51,472 bases of DNA from an uncultured Bacilli bacterium (GCA_947629325.1 CANRDE010000007.1:1-51472), one strand, 5' to 3'; positions 1 to 7,939 are shown, counted from the stretch's first letter. Program-made: numbers and translations. The notes: generated by a model not told the origin, from the sequence alone.

Positions 1-76
1 AAAGGATTGTCACCCGTTCAATTTAGGTTACAATCCTTGAATAATTAAACTGTCCAACTTTTGGGGTTCAGTTCAT
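1..76. mobile_element. Terminal end of an IS3-family (IS150-group) element
   Basis: Read on the minus strand from position 76, the sequence begins TGAACTGAACCCCAAAAG and continues GTTGGACAG. This is the usual form of an IS150-group terminal inverted repeat. The element body runs off the left edge, so the transposase, the other end and any target duplication cannot be seen. A hairpin (2-10 with 30-38) lies just inside the end. The outer tip is only about 14 bases beyond the aspS stop codon. Family assignment rests on recall of the terminal-repeat consensus. Confidence 0.65.
2..38 (-). terminator. Hairpin inside the IS end; likely insulator and aspS terminator
   Basis: Nine-base arms AAGGATTGT (2-10) and ACAATCCTT (30-38) form a hairpin. 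On the minus strand it is followed by Ts at the window edge. It would stop aspS read-through and shield the element's transposase from outside transcription, as inside-end hairpins do in many IS elements. Confidence 0.5.
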
Positions 77-90
77 TTGTTCTCTTAATT

Positions 91-1404
91 TTAAGGTTCT
101 ATTCTACTTGGTCCTCTAAATATGAACATTGTTTCTTTTAAAGAACCTGTTTCAAGAAGTAACATTGTTATTCTATCTACTCCTAAAGCAAATCCTCCGT
201 GCGGTGGACATCCATATTTAAAAAATTCAAGATAAAATTTAACATCTTCAGATAAACCTTTTTCCTTTGCTTGTTCACATAATATTTCATATCTATGTTC
301 TCTAAGTGCTAAAGTAGTTGTTTCACAGCCTTTCCAAATAAGGTCTGCTCCTTGTGGTACTCCGTTTTCTCTTTTATGATAAAAAGCTCTTTTTTTAGCA
401 CTAAAATCTGTTATAAATACAAACTCATGACCATACTTTTCTTTAATATATTTTGATGCTAATTTTTCTGATTCTGCATTCATATCTCCAACATCTTCAT
501 AATTCATTTTAAATCCATATTCTTTTTCCAATACATTGTATAATTCTTCTAATTTAATTCTAGGAAATGGCTTTGTTGGTATAATGACATCAACATTAAA
601 CATTTCTTTAATTTTTTCGCCATATTCTTCTTTTACAGCTGTTAAACCCGCAATAAAAAGATTTTCTTCAAAGTCCATTAACTCTTCTAAAGATTCAATA
701 TAACTCATTTCAATATCAAATGATGTAAAATCCGTTGTATGTCTATAAGAATTTGAATTTTCCGCTCTAAATGCAGGAGCAATTTCAAACACTCGATCAA
801 ATCCAGAACAAATTGCCATTTGCTTATAAAATTGTGGACTTTGTGCTAAATATGCCTTTCTATCAAAATATTTTATTTCAAATACATCAGCTCCTGATTC
901 ACTTGCTGCACTAATAATTTTAGGAGTGTGGATTTCAACAAAATTATTATTTACAACAAATTCTCTCATAGCATTAATAAGACATGTCTGTACTTTAAAC
1001 ATAAGAAGATTTTTTTCACTTCTTAGATCTAAAAATCGATAGTTTAATCTAGTATCCAATAGTGCGGACTTGCTATCTTTATAGTTTAAAGGTAATTCCT
1101 CTAAACACTTACTAGTTACAATAATATCACTCGGGATTAACTCCATTTTATTAAGTTTTACCTTTTCGTTTTGTACTAAAGTTCCAACAATTTTTACTGT
1201 GCTCTCACATGTTAAATTTGAGACAATTTCATTTAATTTACAATTATTTTCATTTTTTTCAATCGTTACTTGAACTTTATCAGTAGTATCTCTAACAACC
1301 AAAAATTGAACATATTGTAAATCACGAATACTATCAACAAAACCTTCAATAGTGATTTCTTGTTCAAAGTATTCATTCAAATTTTTAAAATATACTTTTT
1401 TCAC
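91..1404 (-). CDS. aspS: Aspartyl-tRNA synthetase, archaeal-type (probably non-discriminating)
   Basis: Class II synthetase that charges tRNA with aspartate in the cytoplasm. An N-terminal OB-fold anticodon domain (about residues 1-110) precedes the catalytic core, with motif 2 around FRAENSNSYRHTTDF and motif 3 GGFALGVDRITM near the C-terminus. At about 437 residues it has the short archaeal/AspS2 form without the bacterial insertion domain (bacterial AspRS is about 590). In bacteria this form is usually non-discriminating and also makes Asp-tRNA(Asn) for GatCAB; that is inference here. A longer frame opens at a TTG (1422), but that codon lies in the ribosome site. GGAGG directly precedes GTG at 1404, so GTG is chosen. 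It follows a T-box leader and abuts an IS end. Confidence 0.93.
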   Translation of the reverse strand: MKKVYFKNLNEYFEQEITIEGFVDSIRDLQYVQFLVVRDTTDKVQVTIEKNENNCKLNEIVSNLTCESTVKIVGTLVQNEKVKLNKMELIPSDIIVTSKCLEELPLNYKDSKSALLDTRLNYRFLDLRSEKNLLMFKVQTCLINAMREFVVNNNFVEIHTPKIISAASESGADVFEIKYFDRKAYLAQSPQFYKQMAICSGFDRVFEIAPAFRAENSNSYRHTTDFTSFDIEMSYIESLEELMDFEENLFIAGLTAVKEEYGEKIKEMFNVDVIIPTKPFPRIKLEELYNVLEKEYGFKMNYEDVGDMNAESEKLASKYIKEKYGHEFVFITDFSAKKRAFYHKRENGVPQGADLIWKGCETTTLALREHRYEILCEQAKEKGLSEDVKFYLEFFKYGCPPHGGFALGVDRITMLLLETGSLKETMFIFRGPSRIEP

Positions 1405-1431
1405 TTTTCTTCCTCCTATCAAATATATAAT

Positions 1432-1688
1432 AAAAAAACAGTTATATTATCCACAAAGGGACGAATAACTGTTATAATCCGCGGTACCACCCAATTTATT
1501 ACATATAAATAGAATTTAAATATATAATCACTCTAGTAATTAACGGTTTACATCCGACTTATTCTACTATTATTTCAAATAAGTAGCTCATAGGTGTCTT
1601 TCATTCCTAATTTATATTATCTTTCACCAAACGATAACTCTCTACAATAAATTATAAAATTACTCTTCCTAGTCATTGCTGATGAATG
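1432..1688 (-). promoter_or_regulatory. T-box leader controlling aspS, specifier GAC (Asp)
   Basis: On the minus strand the leader shows the hallmarks of a T-box. Stem I motifs are GGAAGAGTAA, AGAGAG and GGTGAAAG. The specifier region GACACCTATGAGCT has GAC at 1598-1596. The T-box sequence GGGTGGTACCGCGG (1492-1479) comes with its antiterminator partner TTCGTCCC. The terminator pairs AACAGTTAT with ATAACTGTT and ends in a T-run at about 1432. Uncharged tRNA-Asp would stabilise the antiterminator and allow aspS transcription. The specifier matching the downstream enzyme supports both calls. Confidence 0.93.
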
Positions 1689-1689
1689 A

Positions 1690-1718
1690 ATCATACCATA
1701 AATTTGCGTTTATTGCAA
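1690..1718 (-). promoter_or_regulatory. SigA-type promoter of the aspS T-box transcript
   Basis: TTGCAA (1718-1713) and TATGAT (1695-1690) are separated by 17 bases on the minus strand. Transcription would start just before Stem I of the T-box. Confidence 0.6.
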
Positions 1719-1820
1719 ATTTCATACGCATATTGCTTTTGACAATATGCAAGTGTGTTTTCTAAATTGATAAAATATATCAATTAAATTCTATAAAAAT
1801 TATAGCATAAATTTAAATAT

Positions 1821-1851
1821 TTTAAAACTCGAACTGTACTAGTCCGAGTTT
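1821..1851 (-). terminator. Rho-independent terminator after tRNA-Leu
   Basis: Eleven-base arms (AAACTCGGACT and AGTTCGAGTTT on the minus strand, one G-U pair) are followed by TTTTAAAAT. The same stem recurs at 44204-44229 and 44988-45024. Confidence 0.85.
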
Positions 1852-1861
1852 CCTATCAATT

Positions 1862-1946
1862 TGGTGCAGGTAAAGGGACTTGAACCCCCACGGATGAATC
1901 CACTAGATCCTAAGTCTAGCGCGTCTGCCAATTTCGCCATACCTGC
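1862..1946 (-). tRNA. tRNA-Leu(UAG)
   Basis: Type II tRNA with acceptor GCAGGTA/TACCTGC, long variable arm, GGTTCAAGTC T-loop region and encoded CCA. The anticodon loop CUUAGGA gives anticodon UAG, reading CUA/CUN. It lies 8 bases after the tRNA-Ile2 gene and shares its promoter and terminator. Confidence 0.95.
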
Positions 1947-1954
1947 AAATAAAA

Positions 1955-2031
1955 TGGTGGACCTCGTAGGACTCGAACCTACGACCGCCCGGTTATGAGC
2001 CGGATGCTCTAACCAACTGAGCTAGAGGTCC
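1955..2031 (-). tRNA. tRNA with CAU anticodon, probably tRNA-Ile2 (lysidine type)
   Basis: Cloverleaf with acceptor GGACCTC/GAGGTCC, D-arm AGCTCAGTTGGTTAGAGC, anticodon stem-loop CCGGCTCATAACCGG, T-loop GGTTCGAGTCC and encoded CCA. The body closely resembles the bacillar Ile2 species, while the CAU tRNA at 51008 has the elongator-Met style GGTTCATACCC. It should therefore need TilS-made lysidine at C34. Met identity cannot be fully excluded from sequence alone. Confidence 0.8.
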
Positions 2032-2043
2032 ACTTGCTTTTTC

Positions 2044-2072
2044 ATTATACTATAATTAATTTTAAGTTTCAA
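2044..2072 (-). promoter_or_regulatory. Promoter of the tRNA-Ile2/tRNA-Leu operon
   Basis: TTGAAA (2072-2067), a 17-base spacer, then perfect TATAAT (2049-2044) on the minus strand, about 13 bases upstream of the first tRNA. Confidence 0.8.
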
Positions 2073-2096
2073 GTATATTTATAAAGTTAATATTAT

Positions 2097-2125
2097 AAAA
2101 AAAGTATTAGCAATAGACTAATACT
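2097..2125 (-). terminator. Terminator after the 141-aa gene
   Basis: AGTATTAG and CTAATACT pair around a seven-base loop and are followed by a T-run on the minus strand, a few bases past the stop at 2132. Confidence 0.8.
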
Positions 2126-2131
2126 CTTTTA

Positions 2132-2557
2132 TTAATGTTTATCATCTTGTAACATATTTAATAAATCAATTTTAAACATATCTTTGGATGCATTTTCTTT
2201 AGAAATCATAATTCCTTTATATGTAGTCAACTCTGACATATGACCTTCTAATAATATTTTAGATGGTGTAATTTCTTCTAATATAACCACTTGTTCATTA
2301 TAATGAACAGTATATATTAATTTCACTTCTCCATGAATTTGAGCAAACATTTTATCACTTGGTAATCTTAACTCATATTTTTCAGTTCCGTTTTTCTTAT
2401 TAGAATCAACTTTTTCCCCTAAAAATTTACCATTTCTTAAAGCTGGATAAAATTCAAAATTCAATTTTTTGAAAGCAAGCATATTATATTTTTTTAATGC
2501 TCTTTCCAATTTTTTGAATTCATTTTCGTTAATGTAATCTAAAACGTATCCTTTCAT
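2132..2557 (-). CDS. Conserved-looking hypothetical cytoplasmic protein, 141 aa
   Basis: I do not recognise this protein. It has no signal peptide, membrane segment or Cys pair. It is rich in Lys/Glu with alternating hydrophobic stretches suggesting a mixed alpha/beta soluble fold. It starts at ATG with GGGGGAA about 8 bases before it. Its own consensus promoter (2587-2615) and terminator (2097-2125) make it a single-gene transcript. Strong expression signals argue for a real gene of unknown role. Confidence 0.75.
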   Translation of the reverse strand: MKGYVLDYINENEFKKLERALKKYNMLAFKKLNFEFYPALRNGKFLGEKVDSNKKNGTEKYELRLPSDKMFAQIHGEVKLIYTVHYNEQVVILEEITPSKILLEGHMSELTTYKGIMISKENASKDMFKIDLLNMLQDDKH

Positions 2558-2586
2558 AATTTGCCATTCCCCCTAATTACGCTATA

Positions 2587-2615
2587 AGTATAGCATAAAA
2601 CTCTAAATATGTCAA
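2587..2615 (-). promoter_or_regulatory. Consensus SigA promoter of the 141-aa gene
   Basis: Perfect TTGACA (2615-2610), 17-base spacer and TATACT (2592-2587), about 30 bases before the start codon. Confidence 0.85.
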
Positions 2616-2683
2616 CTATTTGTATATTTTTGATAATATATTGGCGCTCGAATACATTTTTTGATATAATTAAAAATGCTCAT

Positions 2684-2929
2684 TTACTTTAACTTTACTA
2701 TTGTTTCACCTAAGTTCCAATTATTTAAATAAAATTCCTGAACTACTTTATTATTTTTTAAAACTGAATGAACTTCTTTAGTCAGAATATTAGTACTTTT
2801 ACCATGAATTATTACCAATTCTTTGTTTCCCATTTTATAATTATCTTTAATAAATTCGTTAACTAAAGCATATATAACTGCTACTTCTTCTCCATGCAAA
2901 TCAATTCTAGGCGTTTTGGCGGTTATCAT
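2684..2929 (-). CDS. Smr-domain small protein
   Basis: An 81-residue stand-alone Smr domain, the module found at the C-terminus of MutS2 and in small nucleases or RNA-binding proteins. The two signatures are DLHGEEV near residue 10 and VIIHGKSTNILTKEV around residues 38-52. The invariant second-motif glycine is replaced (GKSTNIL for the usual GKGTGIL), so nuclease activity is uncertain. The ATG is preceded by GGAAGGAAA. The start overlaps the 3' end of the kinase gene upstream by 23 bases, so the two are translated from one message. Confidence 0.8.
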   Translation of the reverse strand: MITAKTPRIDLHGEEVAVIYALVNEFIKDNYKMGNKELVIIHGKSTNILTKEVHSVLKNNKVVQEFYLNNWNLGETIVKLK

Positions 2930-3920
2930 TATTTCCTTCCCCAGTAGTATTCATATTTAAAGCTTCTTTATTTTCTTGACCATTTTGGGTTCCGGCTTGA
3001 TAATTAGGATTATTTTGTGCCCCAAATTTAGAATCATAATAATTAGAAACTTCGGTTAAAGAAGGAATACTTAAACGTGAAGTCAACTTAGTGGTACTTA
3101 ATGAGGCGGCAATTGTCGCATAAGCAATGGCTTTTTCATGGCCAAAGTCTCTTAAGATTCCATAGATGAACGCTCCGGCATAAGAATCTCCTGCTCCATT
3201 AGTATCAATAATATTAGTTTTGACTGTTGGCATTATTTTAACTTGACTATTTATAGAATACATAGAGCCTCTTTCGCTTAAAGTAACTATTATTTCGGCT
3301 TTACTAAACTTTTGTTTTAAAACATTATAAACATTAACTAAAGTACTACTATTATTATAATCAATATTTAATTTAGCAATCTCTTCAGCCATTTTTTTAT
3401 TAAAAATAATATAGTCAGCAAATTTACATATTTCTGCTATTTCTTTATTCATATCATGGACTACCACAAATTTCTTAACCTTAGGATATTTATCAAAAGC
3501 CGCCATTATGGCATTAAAATCATTACCATCAGTGACTATAACATCTGGTTCAATTACAAAGGCATATTTTTTTAAATAAGTATTATTAATCATTTCAAAT
3601 TTGGTATTATTTTTGGTTGTAGTATTTAGAATAACTAAAGATTCTGAAGTTGGTTTATCATAACTAGTTTCTAAATAATCTGTTTTGACGCCGATCATTT
3701 CAAATTCTTTTTTTATTTTATTAGCAGCATCATCAGAGCCAAGCATACTGGCTATGTAAGTTTCTATTCCCCATTTGCCTAATAAATAAGCAATATTACC
3801 AGCGTGACCACCACCACATTCAGTTTTTTCTTCTAACTTGAAAATTGAATCTTCTTGGATCCTTTCATTTAATGGGCAGGTTTTCTCTATTAAGGAATTT
3901 CCTATACATAATATTTTCAT
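2907..3920 (-). CDS. PfkB/ribokinase-family sugar or nucleoside kinase
   Basis: Cytoplasmic ATP-dependent kinase of the ribokinase fold. The first PfkB signature is GGGHAGNIAYLLGKWG (about residues 36-51). The second is DTNGAGDSYAGAF (about 240-252), whose Asp is the catalytic base. The substrate cannot be read from sequence. A low-complexity Asn/Gln/Gly tail of about 35 residues follows the kinase fold and overlaps the smr start. The open frame extends to a TTG six bases upstream, but ATG at 3920 sits correctly behind AAAGGG. No recognisable pathway neighbours help name it. Confidence 0.85.
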   Translation of the reverse strand: MKILCIGNSLIEKTCPLNERIQEDSIFKLEEKTECGGGHAGNIAYLLGKWGIETYIASMLGSDDAANKIKKEFEMIGVKTDYLETSYDKPTSESLVILNTTTKNNTKFEMINNTYLKKYAFVIEPDVIVTDGNDFNAIMAAFDKYPKVKKFVVVHDMNKEIAEICKFADYIIFNKKMAEEIAKLNIDYNNSSTLVNVYNVLKQKFSKAEIIVTLSERGSMYSINSQVKIMPTVKTNIIDTNGAGDSYAGAFIYGILRDFGHEKAIAYATIAASLSTTKLTSRLSIPSLTEVSNYYDSKFGAQNNPNYQAGTQNGQENKEALNMNTTGEGNNDNRQNA

Positions 3921-3968
3921 TATCAACCCTTTACTTTCTTCTCTAATTATACAACATATATTCTACTT

Positions 3969-4295
3969 TTAAAAGAGCGACTTAATAATATTTGCTACAT
4001 ATTTCATACCATCAGAGACAAATGTTTCAATTCCATTTGTTAAACTATCCCCTAAATGAGATACTCCATTACTATAATCTACTCTTTCATTATGCAAAAA
4101 TGAAGAAATATCTATTTCTTCTCCCTTTTTGACTTTTTCTTCAAACTCTTTAATTCCTTCTTCTGTAACCATCATATTATCTCTTATCTTACTTTCATAA
4201 TAACCACTTGCATTGGCAATAAACAAGGCAAGGAATATTACAAATAAAACGGCTAATATTTTTAAAATGGGATTTATTGATTTTTTTTTATTCAT
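3969..4295 (-). CDS. YqxA-like (DUF3679-type) membrane protein
   Basis: A 108-residue protein with one N-terminal membrane segment (about residues 9-27) and an outward amphipathic domain rich in Glu/Lys, ending in a hydrophobic helix. It overlaps the spoIIP 3' end by 8 bases. In Bacillus the gene after spoIIP is yqxA, a small single-pass protein of about the same length and layout. The call therefore rests on position, topology and general similarity. No biochemical function is established for the family. A sporulation role is inferred from the operon. Confidence 0.6.
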   Translation of the reverse strand: MNKKKSINPILKILAVLFVIFLALFIANASGYYESKIRDNMMVTEEGIKEFEEKVKKGEEIDISSFLHNERVDYSNGVSHLGDSLTNGIETFVSDGMKYVANIIKSLF

Positions 4296-5244
4296 TAATA
4301 TCTTCCTTTATAAACTCCGCCAAAATATTGGCCAAAACCCGGAGAGAATTATTTACTTCTTCTATATTATTATATTGACCTCCTACTTCGATTAGAATAG
4401 CTCTATTACTAAAGTCCTGGTTGTATATGCCGTTGACACCAGAACCACTTTTCTTCATAATTCCTCTAAATAACTTAGGATTAAATGCTTCAATTTTAGC
4501 TTTTAGATTTTCCGCATAAGCTAAATTTTCTTTATAATTAGGATTTTCTAACCCTATAACAAACAACAAACGAGCATAGCTTATTCCTTCAATTTGAATG
4601 GTCGTATTTTCATAAGAACTAGCATCCCTATGTAAATCAATAAAATATTTAAGACTAGGATTTTCTTTTTGGGCCTCTTCCATTAACATCCGCGACACTT
4701 TATAACTACTTCCATATTTCAAATTAAGACTATGAAGTAAAGTTGTAACGCTTTGCTCTTCCACAATAACCTCAATTTTTAAATCCGCTAAATACTCTTT
4801 TAATATTTTACTAGCTATTAAAACAGTAGTGGGAATATTGTAAGCTTCGAGACTCCCACTTTTAAATTGCTCTTCTTGATGAGTATTATATAGATATACA
4901 ATGGGTTCTTTTTTCTCTTCATTAATACTACTATCATCATCTTTATTATTTGGTATTTGCAGTTCCTCTTTATTTTCTGGTGATTCTAAAACAGGATTAT
5001 CTTTCTCAACTTTATCATTATTTTTTAATTCTGTATTAAAAGCATATTTAAATAAAAAATCTACATCATTAATGTTATTTTTAAAAGTTCCTAAAGTATC
5101 ATTAATTAATATATCCACAATTGTATTATTATTAATTAAATTCTCTTGATAAAGATATTTTATAGTAAAAGCAATGCTTAATAAGAATAATCCAATATAG
5201 ATAACTAAATGATTGCCCTTTTTCTTAGCTTTAAATTTACCCAT
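4288..5244 (-). CDS. spoIIP: Stage II sporulation protein P, peptidoglycan amidase/endopeptidase
   Basis: SpoIIP works with SpoIID and SpoIIM to degrade septal peptidoglycan and drive engulfment of the forespore. The protein has a basic N-terminus, one membrane segment (about residues 12-31), an Asp/Asn/Lys-rich linker to about 110, then the amidase domain. Visible metal or catalytic motifs are YLYNTHQEEQF (His about 122), DLHRDA (His about 205) and AILIEVGG (Glu about 286). At 318 residues it is shorter than Bacillus SpoIIP (about 400). ATG at 5244 sits behind GGTGA, and the TTG four codons earlier is unlikely. It is divergent from rpsT; in Bacillus rpsT, gpr and spoIIP are neighbours, so gpr appears lost from this site. 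Confidence 0.9.
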   Translation of the reverse strand: MGKFKAKKKGNHLVIYIGLFLLSIAFTIKYLYQENLINNNTIVDILINDTLGTFKNNINDVDFLFKYAFNTELKNNDKVEKDNPVLESPENKEELQIPNNKDDDSSINEEKKEPIVYLYNTHQEEQFKSGSLEAYNIPTTVLIASKILKEYLADLKIEVIVEEQSVTTLLHSLNLKYGSSYKVSRMLMEEAQKENPSLKYFIDLHRDASSYENTTIQIEGISYARLLFVIGLENPNYKENLAYAENLKAKIEAFNPKLFRGIMKKSGSGVNGIYNQDFSNRAILIEVGGQYNNIEEVNNSLRVLANILAEFIKEDINE

Positions 5245-5336
5245 TTTTTTCACCAATTACATTATAAAAAATTATTAATAATTATTATGTCTAATTATGA
5301 CTTATTATTAACAAATAGACTTTAAAATATATTTAC

Positions 5337-5365
5337 TTGCACATTAGAATAATTTTTGATAAAAT
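5337..5365 (+). promoter_or_regulatory. Promoter of rpsT
   Basis: TTGCAC (5337-5342), 17-base spacer, TAAAAT (5360-5365), 27 bases before the start codon. No convincing SigE promoter could be fixed for spoIIP in the same divergent gap. Confidence 0.7.
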
Positions 5366-5392
5366 TAATATGAATTTTTAAGGAGGGATTTT

Positions 5393-5656
5393 ATGCCAAA
5401 TATCAAAAGTTCTAAAAAAGCTGTTAAAGTAATTGCTAAAAAAACAGATGAAAATCATGAACTATTACAAAGAGTTAAGAACTTGATGAAATCTTGTGAA
5501 AAAGAAATTGCGGCAGGCAATACTGAGGAAGCCAATAAAATATTTAAAGATTTACAAAAAAATATTGATAAAGCTTTACAAAAGGGATTAATTAAAGAAA
5601 ATAAAGTTAATCGTGAAAAACAAAGATTAAATGCTAAAATTAAAAATATGAAGTAG
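5393..5656 (+). CDS. rpsT: 30S ribosomal protein S20
   Basis: An 87-residue, Lys-rich all-helical primary 16S rRNA binding protein. It has the expected opening MPNIKSSKKAVK and the helical pattern KNLMKSCEKEI...FKDLQKNIDKALQKGLI seen in S20. A strong AAGGAGGGA lies 8 bases before the ATG. It is transcribed alone from its own promoter and ends in a terminator whose 5' arm contains its stop codon. Confidence 0.95.
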   Translation: MPNIKSSKKAVKVIAKKTDENHELLQRVKNLMKSCEKEIAAGNTEEANKIFKDLQKNIDKALQKGLIKENKVNREKQRLNAKIKNMK

Positions 5657-5678
5657 TTTACTACTTTATTTTTTTTTG
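5651..5678 (+). terminator. rpsT terminator
   Basis: AAGTAG (the last codon plus stop) pairs with CTACTT (5661-5666), followed by TTA and nine Ts. Confidence 0.75.
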
Positions 5679-5701
5679 ATAAAATGAAAAAGAGTGATAA
5701 T

Positions 5702-6658
5702 ATGAAAAAATTTTTTATCCCCACAATTTGTTACCTAGCTATTTTATTGGTATTATTAAATTTAAAAGATATAACAAATATATTAGCTAAAACATTGGCT
5801 AACAATCAAATGTTAACAATAGAAAAAAGTAATAGTTATACCAAAGATTATGATTTTAAATTTGTCAAAAATAGCAAAGATTACATTCCTTATTCTACTC
5901 AAGATTTATTAGATATTATTTATAGTGTTATAAACCAAGGTTGGGATGAATTTACTTTTTATTGCCCTACTGAATACACTGAGTGTATCAATGATATTAC
6001 TAATTTAACTAATGACAAATTAACCCTTACCCATATTAATAATTTTGTTCATCCTTATAATAGTTTTAGTTCTTTAAAAACATCTATTACTGAATCGGGA
6101 GAAATTACAATAAATGTTAAATATTTGTATACTGCTAAAGAAATAGAAGTTATTAATGATTATGTTGATAAGTTAATTGCTGATATATATCAAAAAGATA
6201 ATAATGATTATGAAAATTTAAAACTTATTCACGATTATATAATTAATAATACTAAATATGATGTAGAAAGAAACGATACTGGGAAAAGCGACTATATTTC
6301 TTACAATGCTTATGGACCTGTAGTTAGTGGCATGGCTACCTGTAATGGTTATGCTGATTTAATGGCTATTATTCTTTCTAAATTAAATTTTGAAAATTAT
6401 AAAATTGCTACAACCAAAGAAGAAATAAGTTATGAGTCTAATGGTCATGTATGGAATGCTTTAAAAATTGATAATAAATGGGTTCATCTTGATCTTACTT
6501 GGGATGATCCTGTTAGTGCCGATGGAAAGGATTATTTACATCATAAATATTTTTTAGTAACTACAGAAGAACTAGAAAAAGCCGATGCTGGAAATGTTAA
6601 AGTAGAAGAACATAATTTTAGTAAAGCAATTTATCAAGAATTTAAAGAAATTAGCTAA
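5702..6658 (+). CDS. Exported transglutaminase-like (papain-fold) protein
   Basis: A signal-anchor (about residues 4-20) is followed by an extracellular region ending in a transglutaminase-like domain. The Cys-His-Asp triad is visible: Cys in MATCNGYAD (about 214), His in GHVWNALKI (about 249) and Asp in HLDLTWDDP (about 264). Bacterial members act as proteases or wall-associated cross-linkers, so the actual substrate is unknown. An in-frame ATG 18 bases upstream lacks a ribosome site, while ATG 5702 follows AGAGTGAT. The gene lies between the rpsT terminator and a convergent terminator. Confidence 0.85.
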   Translation: MKKFFIPTICYLAILLVLLNLKDITNILAKTLANNQMLTIEKSNSYTKDYDFKFVKNSKDYIPYSTQDLLDIIYSVINQGWDEFTFYCPTEYTECINDITNLTNDKLTLTHINNFVHPYNSFSSLKTSITESGEITINVKYLYTAKEIEVINDYVDKLIADIYQKDNNDYENLKLIHDYIINNTKYDVERNDTGKSDYISYNAYGPVVSGMATCNGYADLMAIILSKLNFENYKIATTKEEISYESNGHVWNALKIDNKWVHLDLTWDDPVSADGKDYLHHKYFLVTTEELEKADAGNVKVEEHNFSKAIYQEFKEIS

Positions 6659-6667
6659 TGCACTTAA

Positions 6668-6693
6668 AAAGCTTCCAATTTGGAAGCTTTTTT
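6668..6693. terminator. Bidirectional terminator between convergent genes
   Basis: AAAGCTTCCA and TGGAAGCTTT (ten-base arms, 3-base loop) with Ts on the plus strand and As before the stem, serving the + gene at 5702 and the - gene at 6692. Confidence 0.85.
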
Positions 6694-7843
6694 ATTGAAT
6701 AACATAAGGATTATCTTTTGTACCTATGCCTTTAAAAGTAATCGTATCTTTTAAAAAGCCAACTGGTCGATACTCAAAATAAGCACTATTTACATACTCG
6801 GGCCCTTTAGAAGCAGTTCCATCACTATAAATTATAATAACTGGATCTGGAGTTAATGTACCATAAGGGATACTATTCCATGCCGTATATTCTGCTAAAG
6901 TTTCAGTATTACTATCACCATTATTACTTAAATGAAGCCAGCTTTCTTTACACGCCGCCCCATTTAAATGGCAATTTGTTTCATTATTTAAAGATAAATA
7001 GTAATCCGATACATTCATAAGGCCAAAAGAATTAAAAAAGCCTGCACCATTTGGTTCTTTTTTTTGTACTTCTATACCATTTTTACTTTGCCAAACGCTT
7101 TCTTCAATAGTACCTCCCCAAAAGGCAGGCTGAAAATATTCTTCTAATTCAGTATATTTTTGTAGTTCATTTATCATCATATCAGCATTTGATAATTCGC
7201 TCCATACTTGGGATCCCATATATCCAGTATTTTCTTGTTCCCAAGTAGTAGAACCTGCACTTGTATTTTTAATTACTTTCATTTGGTTACCTGAAATACC
7301 AATAATCCTATACATATCGTCTGATAAATAATCACATGTTTCATTACTCAAACAAATATAATTATTGGTCACTTGCTCAGCAGTACCTTGAAATCTATAC
7401 ATACCAGCAACTGAAGTAGTACTCAAATTATCAACTTTTTTTGTAACAAGAGATGAAGGAGTTAATGTATCATTTTTGTTAAAATACAAATAACAATAAG
7501 CCGTATTACTTGTATCTACCGTAGCTATTTTAGTGGCATTGTCATAAGACAAACCCCCTTCAAGTTTATTACCTTCATTATCTACACAACCAGATTTGGC
7601 AGAATTATAAAAATAATCACTAGGCCAAGTATTGGTTTTTGAAGCGGTATAACTACCATCGCTTTGTTCCAACATTATAGCAAATAAATCATCATTACCC
7701 TCTTCTGATAAATTTACTTCTGATAATTTAGCCATTTTATTATTACTACTTTTATACATTAAAAACAATGTACAAATTTCCACTATTACGAGTATACTTA
7801 CTAAAAAAACTACCATTTTTCTAGGTAAAACCTTTTTATTCAT
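6692..7843 (-). CDS. Large exported surface protein of unknown function, 383 aa
   Basis: Not assignable to a named family. A basic N-terminus and a single membrane segment (about residues 10-28) anchor a long extracellular region rich in Asn, Thr, Ser, Tyr and Trp, with Cys residues in pairs (for example CLSNETC and CHLNGAAC) that suggest disulfides. The C-terminus ends in a GIGTKDNPYVI motif, a short sorting-like tail of a kind often seen at the end of such proteins (recall, unverified). The frame opens at a GTG nine bases upstream, but ATG 7843 follows AGAAAGAG. Single gene between a bidirectional terminator and miaA. Confidence 0.75.
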   Translation of the reverse strand: MNKKVLPRKMVVFLVSILVIVEICTLFLMYKSSNNKMAKLSEVNLSEEGNDDLFAIMLEQSDGSYTASKTNTWPSDYFYNSAKSGCVDNEGNKLEGGLSYDNATKIATVDTSNTAYCYLYFNKNDTLTPSSLVTKKVDNLSTTSVAGMYRFQGTAEQVTNNYICLSNETCDYLSDDMYRIIGISGNQMKVIKNTSAGSTTWEQENTGYMGSQVWSELSNADMMINELQKYTELEEYFQPAFWGGTIEESVWQSKNGIEVQKKEPNGAGFFNSFGLMNVSDYYLSLNNETNCHLNGAACKESWLHLSNNGDSNTETLAEYTAWNSIPYGTLTPDPVIIIYSDGTASKGPEYVNSAYFEYRPVGFLKDTITFKGIGTKDNPYVIQ

Positions 7844-7939
7844 TTTACACACTCTTTCTAGTGATAAAGAACTATTTTATTCTTTTACCATTAATTAAAT
7901 TTTAAGTTATTTTCAAAAATTAGTCAATACGAATATAAA

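Noticed and set aside
1402-1422. TTG at 1422 as the aspS start
   Set aside because: This codon lies inside the ribosome-binding sequence of the GTG start at 1404. The same reasoning moved the starts at 3920, 5244, 5702, 7843, 8794, 21503, 25261, 30154, 31293, 37778 and 46443.
4901-5149. Plus-strand 82-codon frame opposite spoIIP
   Set aside because: It is antisense to the low-complexity Asn/Lys/Glu linker of spoIIP and has no start signal.
5245-5336. SigE promoter for spoIIP (CATAATAAT with an upstream ATA)
   Set aside because: Only the first four bases of the -10 fit the consensus and many A+T-rich alternatives exist in the gap.
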